From contig CANQGC010000002.1 of assembly GCA_947600345.1 (NCBI GenBank), forward strand, positions 1-32,791: a stretch of 32,791 nt of DNA, in the 5' to 3' direction. The translations under genes and the position numbers were made by a program. This DNA comes from an uncultured Clostridia bacterium (GTDB taxonomy: Bacteria > Bacillota > Clostridia > Christensenellales > Aristaeellaceae). Position 1 is the stretch's first letter; every line of letters begins with the position of its first letter. The notes beneath the pieces were generated by a model. The model was not told the origin of the DNA. It did not search any database and worked only from the letters and a program-made list of their open reading frames with translations. Below, piece by piece: positions 17,175 to 23,966 of the stretch.

Positions 17175-18443
17175 ATGAAGGAGTTGAAATGGAAACCCCT
17201 GCGGGGAGCGTGGGCGCTGGCGCTGGCGGCGATGCTGGGCGTCGGCCTGGCCTCGCCGGGCGTGCGGGCGCTGGGAGCGCTGCCGGAGCGGCTTTCGCTG
17301 GCGGCGGGCTCCAACGCGGCGCTGGAGCTGGCGATCCCGGGCAGCGCGCAGCTCGACTCGGGCAGCACGGACGCCAGGCTCACGCGCAGGGACGGAGGCA
17401 TTGAGATCGAAGCGGGCGACACCTGCGGCAGCGGCAGCCTGATCTTCAAGCTGCTGGGCATACCGGTCAAGCAGGTGGAGCTGGAGGTCAACGAGGAGCG
17501 GCGGCTGATTCCCGGCGGAGCGTCGGTGGGCATCGCCGTCGAGACGGAGGGCCTGGTGGTGGTCGGCACCTCCGACCTGGGAAGGAGCGCGAGCCCCGCG
17601 CGGCTGGCGGGGCTCAACTCCGGGGACGTGATCACGCGGGTCAACGGCGCGGACGTGCGCTCGGCGGCGGAGCTGGCGTCGCAGCTCAGCGCGGGCGAGC
17701 CCGCGGCGGTGACGGTCATGCGCGACGGCAGTGAGCGCACGCTCACGCTCACGCCCGTGGCCGATCCCCGGGACGGCAGCCTGCGCATCGGCGCCTGGGT
17801 GCGCTCGAGCACCGCGGGAGTGGGCACTTTGACCTACGTGGATCCCGAGACGGGCAGCTTCGGCGCGCTGGGCCACGCCATCTCCGACGTGGACACGGGA
17901 ATCACGCTGCCCGTGGCGGACGGCGGCATCTACCAGTGCGACGTGGTGGAGGTGCGCAGGGGGGAGCGCGGCGCTCCCGGCGAGATCGTGGGCGACTTCC
18001 TGGCCCGGCAGGAGCAGATCGGCGAGATCACGTCGAACTGCGCCTACGGCATCTTCGGCGAAGGCTGCGACGGGAAGGCGATCGATTCGCCCTATCCCGA
18101 GGGCCTGCCGGTGGGGAGCTGGAGCCTGATGCACACGGGCGAGGCGCAGATCCTGACCACCGTGGACGATGCGGTGCGCGCCTACGATTGTGAGATCGAG
18201 CAGATCGCGCCCAACGGCGCGCGCGATACCCGCTCCATCGTGGTGCACGTGACCGACCCGGCGCTCCTGGCCCGCACCGGCGGCATCGTGCAGGGCATGT
18301 CGGGCAGCCCGATTTTGCAGGACGGAAGGATCGTGGGCGCCGTTACGCACGTGTTCGTCAACGATCCGACCCGGGGCTACGGCATCGGCATCGAGGCGAT
18401 GCTCGACGCCGCCCCGGCCGCGGAGGATTCCGCGGCTACATAG
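17175..18443 (+). CDS. spoIVB: SpoIVB serine peptidase, sporulation signalling protease
   Basis: Secreted from the forespore into the intermembrane space, where it triggers activation of pro-sigma-K through SpoIVFA/FB. The 422 residues comprise a signal or anchor helix (11-33), a PDZ domain (about 115-195) and a SpoIVB peptidase domain. The catalytic triad is visible: H234 in FGALGHAISD, D361 in HVTDPALL and S376 in QGMSGSPI, each exactly two residues before the B. subtilis H236/D363/S378. The start at 17175 follows a GGGGG-rich ribosome site and is preferred over the open frame to 17058. It stands alone: the usual recN and spo0A neighbours are absent, and the next gene is convergent 18 bp away. 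Its presence is the best evidence that the host forms spores. Confidence 0.95.
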   Translation: MKELKWKPLRGAWALALAAMLGVGLASPGVRALGALPERLSLAAGSNAALELAIPGSAQLDSGSTDARLTRRDGGIEIEAGDTCGSGSLIFKLLGIPVKQVELEVNEERRLIPGGASVGIAVETEGLVVVGTSDLGRSASPARLAGLNSGDVITRVNGADVRSAAELASQLSAGEPAAVTVMRDGSERTLTLTPVADPRDGSLRIGAWVRSSTAGVGTLTYVDPETGSFGALGHAISDVDTGITLPVADGGIYQCDVVEVRRGERGAPGEIVGDFLARQEQIGEITSNCAYGIFGEGCDGKAIDSPYPEGLPVGSWSLMHTGEAQILTTVDDAVRAYDCEIEQIAPNGARDTRSIVVHVTDPALLARTGGIVQGMSGSPILQDGRIVGAVTHVFVNDPTRGYGIGIEAMLDAAPAAEDSAAT

Positions 18444-18448
18444 CCGGT

Positions 18449-18461
18449 GCCCGGCGCGGGC
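18449..18461. terminator. Short convergent hairpin between spoIVB and the Ig-like gene
   Basis: GCCCG/CGGGC with a 3-nt loop fills most of the 18-bp gap between two convergent genes. There is no T-run on either strand, so efficient termination is doubtful and the transcripts may overlap. Confidence 0.3.
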
Positions 18462-21400
18462 CTACTTCGGGCGGCGGATCTTGTATTTGCGAGAGGTGTA
18501 ATAGCTCTTGTCGCGGATCGAGGTGGAGACGCAGTTGGAGTAGAGGTCGTCTCCGCCGCCGCCCTGCTCGATGACCACGAACTGGTCGCGGGCCGCGTTG
18601 GTGTAGTAGAGGAACATCACCACGTGGTGGCCGCCGGAGCAGATCAGGTCGCCGGGGCGCATCTTGTCCCAGGTGTTGATGGTCTTGTAGTAGCTGGCGT
18701 CGGCGATGCCGTTGGTGGTATCGCTGTTGCGCCCGCTGCCGTAGCCCCACAGCGCCATCGAGCAGTAGCTGGAGCAGTCGCTGCCGGGATATTCGCGGCT
18801 GGTGAAGCTGTTGGTGGTGCGGTAGTGGTCGCCCTCCGGCACGACGAAGCCCTTGTTGATCAGCCGCTGCGGGTAGTAGGTGCGGTGGTACTGGGTGTAG
18901 GGCATGCCGAAGTAGTAGGTGTCCTTCTTGAAGTCCTTCTCTCCGCCCTCGGAGTTCGCGGCCTTCCAGTAGCGCTTGAGGGAATTGGGGCTCCAGGGGA
19001 AGGCGAACATGTCGAAGGCGCGGTCGATGGCATTCAGGCGCTTGTTGTACTCGGAATCGCTGATGCCATCATTGGCCGAGACCTCGTTGAGCTCCGCGTA
19101 GGCGGACTCGCGCACCGCCTGGATCTGCCGCATGTTGGAGGCGATGGTGGAGGGATCCTTGGTGCGGTGCTCCGGCATGACCAGGCAGCGGTAATGGGAG
19201 AGCACCACCACCTTAAACTTTACCGCCGAGAGCTTGGGGTTGCTCGCGGATGTGCCGGTGATGGTCACGCGCCCGGGGGATACGGCCAGTATCGAGCCGT
19301 CGCTCTGCACGCGGGCGATCTCCGCGTTGGAGGAGGTCCACTGCATCCGGGGATCGACGCCCTCGGGGAACACGTAGAGCTCGGGCGCGTAGCTGTCGCC
19401 CGCCTCCAGATAGACCGGCGACTGGCCCGCGAACTTCAGCAGCGCGGGGGCGCTGAGATCCTCCAGCACCCAGACCGTGGTCTTGGCGCTCACCTTCTTC
19501 GGCGTGTTTTTGGTGGTGACGGTGACCTCGCAGCGGCCGACCTTTTTGGGCGTGATCCAGCCGGTGTCGGCGTCGATGGCGAAGAAGCCCTTCTTCTTGT
19601 TCGCGCCGCTGAGTGCAAACGTCAGGTCCGCCGCGGAGTTTTCGGGCAGGAACGCCACCGGGAGCTGCGCGCCCTCGGTGTTCAGCTGCACGGCGAAGTT
19701 CTCCGGCAGCTGGATTGCCTCCGGCGTGGGCACGACGTCGATGGGGAAGTCGCGGTACAGGCCCTCCACATGGGTGTAGGCGCGGATGACGGCCTCGCCC
19801 TCCCGCAGGGCGGCGATGTGGATTCCATCTTCGATCGCCACGATCCCCTCGCCGGAGATCAGCTCGAAGCGCAGCGAGGTGTGCGCGCCCTCGGGCGTCA
19901 GCGCGTATTTGGGCGTGAAGCTCTCCTGGCCCACGCTGATGCGCTGGGGCTCCTCGAATTCGATGTCCTCGGGCGCGGGCACGACGGTCACTTCGCAGCG
20001 CGCACTCTTGCCGTTGTGGGTGGTGACGGTGATGATCGCCGCGCCCTCCGAGGCGGCGGTGATCGTGCCGTCCGGCGCGACGGTGGCGATTTCCTCGTCG
20101 TCGCTCTCGTAGCGCAGCGTGGTGGCGCTGTTCTTCGTGATCGTCGGGTGGAGCGTGAAGGTCTCGCCCACGCCCAGCGTCAGCTTCTGCTCCCCGGCGT
20201 CGAGGCTCACCTTGCTGGGCTTCTTCTTGACGTTGACGCTCAGACTGACGCTCACGCCGTTCTGGGCGGTGATGGTGATGGCAGCCTTGCCCGTCTTCTT
20301 GCCCTGCACCAGGCCGTCGGCGCTCACGGAGGCGCGGCTGGCCTTGCTGGACTTGTAGCTGTAGGTCGCGGCGCAGCCCTCGGGCACGACCTCCGGAAGG
20401 ATCTGGTAGCTGTCGCCCACGCCGAGGTCGATGCTCTTCTCGGGCAGCAGCAGCTCCTCGGGGGCGGGAACGACCCGCAGCGGCGCCGTGGCGGAGACGC
20501 CCTCCGCGTAGGTGTAGGCCTCCAGCGTGCCGATACCGGCGGTCTTCGCCAGAACGTTGCCGTCCGCGTCGACGGTGGCGACGTCCCTTCCGCTGCCGTC
20601 CGCGGCCTGGGAGTCGATCACCCGGTATCGAATCAGGCCGGCGCTGCCCTCGTTCAGCGCGGCCACGATCCTGCCGGTGGAGTTCACGCCCAGCTCCTCG
20701 GGGGCCTCGACGATGCGCATGGATTCGGGCCGGGGCAGGACCTCGATGGTCACGGCCTTGGCCCTCTTGTTGTTGTGGGTGACGGCGTTGAGGGAGAACG
20801 TTCCGACGCTGTGGGCGGTGATCTGCCCCGCTTCATCGACGGTGGCGATGCCCCACTGCTCCTCCGGGATGGAGAAGGAAACCGTGCCCGCGGAGCCGGA
20901 GGTCAGCTTGTAGCCCGGCTGGAGCGTCTCGCCCACGCCCAGCTGGTTGCGGTCGACGGAGATGCTGACCTTCGACGGGGCCTTCTTGACGGTGATGGTG
21001 AGCTCCGCCCTGAGCTTGCCGTTGTAGGTGGTGGCGGTGATCTTCGCCTTGCCGGCCTTCTTGGCGGTGACCACGCCGTCGGCGCTCACCGACGCCACGG
21101 AGGGCTTGCTGGACTTGCAGCTGAGCTCATAGCTGCCCTCGAAGGGCGCGTCGCCCATCCGCAGCGCGGAGATGAGCCGGAGCGTTTCCCTGACGCCGAT
21201 CGTGGTCCTGCCGCCCTCGGCCTCCAGCACCAGCTCGGTGGGGGCGGGCACGATGGTCACGGAGAGGCTGGCCTCGACGCCGTTGTAGGCGGCGGCGGTG
21301 ATCTCCGCATCGCCCACGCCCACGGCGCGGATCTCGCCGCTGTCGGGATCGACCTCGGCGACCTTCGGATTCGAGCTGCGGAAGCTGAGCTTGCCCGCGG

Positions 21401-22940
21401 CGCCCTCGCTGAGCGCCCACTCGGGCGTGCAGCTGTCGCCCATGCCGATGGTCAGCGGCTCGGAGGGCGGTATCACGGCGGTGGGCGCGGCCTTGACCTC
21501 GATGGTGGCCTTCGCCTTCTTGCCGTTGTAGGTCTGCAGGTTGAGCGTGAAGGAGCCCTGCCTGTGGGCGGTGACCGCGCCGTCCTCGCCGACGCTGGCG
21601 ATGTCCCGCTGCTCCTCCGGGATGGAAACGCTGACCCTGCCCGCCGCGGAGGAGGGGGAGAGGGCGTAGTTCGCCCGCATGGTCTCGCCCACGCCCATCT
21701 CCCTGCGCGCGCCGCTCAGGAGGATCTTCGTGGGCGCCTTCTTGACGGTGACCGGGATCTCGACCCGAAGCTTCTTGTCCTTCGTCTCGAGGATCAGCGT
21801 CGTCTTGCCGGTCTTCTTGGCGGTGAGGTTGCCATCCTGATCGCCCACGATGGGGCCACGGGGCTGGGCGTCGTAGGTCATTTCGACCGGGGCGGCGCCC
21901 TCCGGCTCCAGCGTGTAGTCGATGTGGAACTTCTCGCCCTTCCCCAGCACCAGCTCCGTGACGGAGGGCACGATGGCCCTGGCGGCGACGCCGCCGGCCG
22001 CGCGCTCCAGCTCACTGAGAGAGGTCCGCAGGGAGACCTCGGCGCGGCAGCCGCTTTCGGATACGGTGGCCTGCGCCTCCGGGGCGAGCTCCCACAGGAG
22101 GCCGGGCAGCACCTCGGCGACGCTGAGCGCCTCGCCGGCGTTGTAGAGGGAGAGCGCGCCTTCGCCCGCCTCCAGCGCCTCCGCCAGCAGCGCGCGCAGC
22201 TCATCCGCCCCGTCGAAGGCGCGGCAGCCGAGCTCCCGGACGAAGTAGCTGTTCCGCGCGCCCGCACAGGCGGGAAGCTCCGCGGACCAGGCGTGGTCCC
22301 GGGCCATCGCGGCGTCGCTCAGGCCGAAGTGCGCGCCGAAGCCGTCGGGGCCGTCGTCGCGGAAGGCGTCGATGTGCGTCCACTCGCCTTCGAGCTTCGC
22401 CAGGTTCCAGGCATCCCCGTCTCCCTCGACGACCGCGCACTCGATGCCCGCCGCGCCCAGCAGCGAGGCGTAGGCCCGGGCGTAGCCCAGCGGGGAGCCG
22501 CTCAGGTTCATCATCGCGTAGAGGGGGTCGTCCGATTCGCCACGCTCGAAGTTGATGATCACGGCCTCGTACAGCCACAGGGCGCGCTCGTAGTCGCCGC
22601 GAACGCCGTCGGCGTCCATGTCCGACACCCAGCCCGAGGCCAGCGCCTCCAGCTCGCCGTCGCCGTCCGGCGCGGAAACCTCGTCCGTCGAGGGCGCCTC
22701 CGCGTCCCCGGCGGGCGGCTGCGCGCCGTCATCGGCTTCAACGCCGCCCTCATCCGGCTCCTCGGGCGCGGGGGGAAGCTCGCCCGTCTCCTCGATCTCC
22801 GCGATTTGCATCTCGACCGCGGACTCCGTCAGGACGGTTTCATCCGCCGACGCGCGAAGCACGCTCGCGGGCGCGTCGGTGAACAGCAAAACAGCGCACA
22901 GCAGCGCGCTGAGCAGACGCGTCATTCGCCTTCGATCCAT
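18462..22940 (-). CDS. Giant secreted protein: degenerate transglutaminase-like domain, ~11 Ig-like repeats, NlpC/P60-like domain
   Basis: 1492 residues. Signal peptide at 1-32; acidic Pro/Glu/Asp linker to about 95. Residues about 115-225 match a bacterial transglutaminase-like domain (GYARAYASLLGAAGIECAVVEG, then DAWNLAKLEGEWTHIDAF), but the catalytic Cys position is P150 and the His of HAWN is D176; only the Asp (D191) remains. From about 325 to 1215 there are eleven units of roughly 80 residues with the Big_2 (Ig-like group 2) pattern: LGVGE, then SS..VA.V..DG.ITA...G.A.IT..TYNG. A helical linker follows, then a C-terminal domain with GSDCSSYCSMALWG (C1389) and RPGDLICSGGHHVVMF (H1438/H1439), consistent with an NlpC/P60 cysteine peptidase or amidase acting on peptidoglycan. 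No LPxTG or SLH anchor is seen. GGGGGAGG sits 8 nt before the ATG. Role (wall remodelling, matrix or spore surface) is inference. Confidence 0.85.
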   Translation of the reverse strand: MDRRRMTRLLSALLCAVLLFTDAPASVLRASADETVLTESAVEMQIAEIEETGELPPAPEEPDEGGVEADDGAQPPAGDAEAPSTDEVSAPDGDGELEALASGWVSDMDADGVRGDYERALWLYEAVIINFERGESDDPLYAMMNLSGSPLGYARAYASLLGAAGIECAVVEGDGDAWNLAKLEGEWTHIDAFRDDGPDGFGAHFGLSDAAMARDHAWSAELPACAGARNSYFVRELGCRAFDGADELRALLAEALEAGEGALSLYNAGEALSVAEVLPGLLWELAPEAQATVSESGCRAEVSLRTSLSELERAAGGVAARAIVPSVTELVLGKGEKFHIDYTLEPEGAAPVEMTYDAQPRGPIVGDQDGNLTAKKTGKTTLILETKDKKLRVEIPVTVKKAPTKILLSGARREMGVGETMRANYALSPSSAAGRVSVSIPEEQRDIASVGEDGAVTAHRQGSFTLNLQTYNGKKAKATIEVKAAPTAVIPPSEPLTIGMGDSCTPEWALSEGAAGKLSFRSSNPKVAEVDPDSGEIRAVGVGDAEITAAAYNGVEASLSVTIVPAPTELVLEAEGGRTTIGVRETLRLISALRMGDAPFEGSYELSCKSSKPSVASVSADGVVTAKKAGKAKITATTYNGKLRAELTITVKKAPSKVSISVDRNQLGVGETLQPGYKLTSGSAGTVSFSIPEEQWGIATVDEAGQITAHSVGTFSLNAVTHNNKRAKAVTIEVLPRPESMRIVEAPEELGVNSTGRIVAALNEGSAGLIRYRVIDSQAADGSGRDVATVDADGNVLAKTAGIGTLEAYTYAEGVSATAPLRVVPAPEELLLPEKSIDLGVGDSYQILPEVVPEGCAATYSYKSSKASRASVSADGLVQGKKTGKAAITITAQNGVSVSLSVNVKKKPSKVSLDAGEQKLTLGVGETFTLHPTITKNSATTLRYESDDEEIATVAPDGTITAASEGAAIITVTTHNGKSARCEVTVVPAPEDIEFEEPQRISVGQESFTPKYALTPEGAHTSLRFELISGEGIVAIEDGIHIAALREGEAVIRAYTHVEGLYRDFPIDVVPTPEAIQLPENFAVQLNTEGAQLPVAFLPENSAADLTFALSGANKKKGFFAIDADTGWITPKKVGRCEVTVTTKNTPKKVSAKTTVWVLEDLSAPALLKFAGQSPVYLEAGDSYAPELYVFPEGVDPRMQWTSSNAEIARVQSDGSILAVSPGRVTITGTSASNPKLSAVKFKVVVLSHYRCLVMPEHRTKDPSTIASNMRQIQAVRESAYAELNEVSANDGISDSEYNKRLNAIDRAFDMFAFPWSPNSLKRYWKAANSEGGEKDFKKDTYYFGMPYTQYHRTYYPQRLINKGFVVPEGDHYRTTNSFTSREYPGSDCSSYCSMALWGYGSGRNSDTTNGIADASYYKTINTWDKMRPGDLICSGGHHVVMFLYYTNAARDQFVVIEQGGGGDDLYSNCVSTSIRDKSYYTSRKYKIRRPK

Positions 22941-22980
22941 AGGGCATCCTCCCCCTGCTATAAAAATCCTATGTAACCAT

Positions 22981-23009
22981 ATTGTAGCACATATTTAATA
23001 TCTATACAA
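22981..23009 (-). promoter_or_regulatory. Promoter of the Ig-like/NlpC-P60 gene
   Basis: On the minus strand, TTGTAT (23009-23004), a 17-bp spacer ending in TGC, and TACAAT (22986-22981) form a -35/extended -10 promoter 40 bp before the start codon. Confidence 0.8.
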
Positions 23010-23049
23010 GGGTTTGGAAACAACATTTTGGCGAAATATGCGGCAAATT

Positions 23050-23099
23050 CCCGGCGGAACTGTGGCGGAATGAAGATAGAAATTTTCCGCCGGGTTTTT
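23050..23099 (+). terminator. Terminator-like hairpin with two competing 5' arms, upstream of araD
   Basis: CCCGGCGGAA (23050-23059) pairs perfectly with TTCCGCCGGG (23085-23094), followed by five T residues, which is an intrinsic terminator pointing right. A second copy of GGCGGAA (23064-23070) can pair with the same TTCCGCC arm, forming an alternative 7-bp stem. The hairpin lies 12 bp before the araD -35 box. It either shields araD from antisense transcription of the Ig-like gene, or acts as an attenuator if a promoter lies further left. Confidence 0.65.
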
Positions 23100-23110
23100 G
23101 TGCGGAAACC

Positions 23111-23139
23111 GTGCAAAAGTAAAAGAAATGTTGTATAAT
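23111..23139 (+). promoter_or_regulatory. Promoter of araD
   Basis: A perfect TATAAT (23134-23139) has GTGCAA 17 bp upstream as a poor -35 box. A weak -35 with a perfect -10 fits a regulated sugar operon. The in-frame ATG at 23138 overlaps the -10 and therefore cannot be the start. Confidence 0.65.
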
Positions 23140-23185
23140 GGAGGCAGCGACTAAAGCACCGATCAAAGCGAAGGAGATGGAGAAC

Positions 23186-23881
23186 ATGCTTGAACAGCTC
23201 AAGAAGGACGTATACGAGGCCAACATGGAGCTGCCCCGCCGGGGCCTGATCACCTACACCTGGGGCAACGTCAGCGGCCGCGATCCGGAGACCGGGCTCT
23301 TCGTCATCAAGCCTAGCGGCGTGGACTACGACAAGCTGAGCCCGGACGACATGGTCGTCGTCGATCTGGACGGCAAGGTGGTGGAGGGCAGGTACCGCCC
23401 CTCCTCGGACACGCCCACCCACGTGGAGCTCTATAAGAAGTATCCGGAGATCGGCGGCATCGTGCACACCCACTCGCCGGAGGCGACCTCCTGGGCCCAG
23501 GCGGGCCGCGACATTCCGCTCTACGGCACCACCCACGCCGACTACTTCTACGGCCCGATCCCCTGCGCCCGGAGCCTGACCAGGGAGGAGATCGAGGGCG
23601 AGTACGAGAAGAACACCGGCCTGGTGATCATCGAGACCTTCGAGACCCGGGGCATCAACCCGGTCTACACGCCCGGCGTGCTCTGCGTCAACCACGGCCC
23701 CTTCACCTGGGGCAAGGATGCCGCCGAGGCGGTGCACAACGCCGTGGTGCTGGAGGAGGTCGCCAAGATGGCCACCAAGACCGAGCTGATCAACCCCAAG
23801 GTGCGCACCGCGCCCGACACCATCCGCGACAAGCACTTCTTCCGCAAGCACGGCGCGAACGCCTACTACGGACAGAAGTGA
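23186..23881 (+). CDS. araD: L-ribulose-5-phosphate 4-epimerase
   Basis: Class II aldolase-fold enzyme that epimerises L-ribulose 5-phosphate to D-xylulose 5-phosphate in L-arabinose (and L-ribulose/L-xylulose) use. The 231 residues equal E. coli AraD. Metal ligands are D75, H94, H96 and H170, each one residue before the E. coli D76/H95/H97/H171; the catalytic Asp equivalent is D119 in THADYFYG and the terminal Tyr is in AYYGQ. Other landmarks are TWGNVSGRDP, IKPSGVDYD and VNHGPFTWGK. The start at 23186 is chosen because AAGGAG (23171-23176) abuts the ATG at 23177 but is properly spaced from 23186. GH78 rhamnosidase follows 85 bp downstream. The related RhaD aldolase was considered; length and metal-site context fit AraD better. 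araA and araB are not in the window. Confidence 0.93.
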   Translation: MLEQLKKDVYEANMELPRRGLITYTWGNVSGRDPETGLFVIKPSGVDYDKLSPDDMVVVDLDGKVVEGRYRPSSDTPTHVELYKKYPEIGGIVHTHSPEATSWAQAGRDIPLYGTTHADYFYGPIPCARSLTREEIEGEYEKNTGLVIIETFETRGINPVYTPGVLCVNHGPFTWGKDAAEAVHNAVVLEEVAKMATKTELINPKVRTAPDTIRDKHFFRKHGANAYYGQK

Positions 23882-23886
23882 GCTCC

Positions 23887-23943
23887 ATCCGGCGAAGTAC
23901 GGCCGGATCGACAGCCCGGGGGCCCGCGCCGGACGCGGGCCCC
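23887..23943 (+). other. Two stem-loops between araD and the rhamnosidase gene
   Basis: ATCCGGC/GCCGGAT (23887-23908) and a perfect 10-bp stem GGGGCCCGCG/CGCGGGCCCC (23919-23943) fill the 85-bp gap. Neither is followed by a T-run. They look like mRNA processing or stability elements, or partial termination, within an araD-GH78 transcript. Confidence 0.5.
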
Positions 23944-23966
23944 GATAGGGGAGGTAAAACGAAGAT

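Noticed and set aside
18447..22976. 1509-codon plus-strand frame opposite the Ig-like gene
   Set aside because: Shadow of the minus-strand gene, which has a signal peptide, known domains, ribosome site and promoter. The opposite frame is Val/Gly/Ala/His-rich without motifs.
23186..23881. Rhamnulose-1-phosphate aldolase (RhaD) for the class II aldolase-like gene next to the rhamnosidase
   Set aside because: Length (231) and all metal ligands align one residue off E. coli AraD; RhaD is longer and lacks the GNVSGRDP...IKPSGVDY context seen here.
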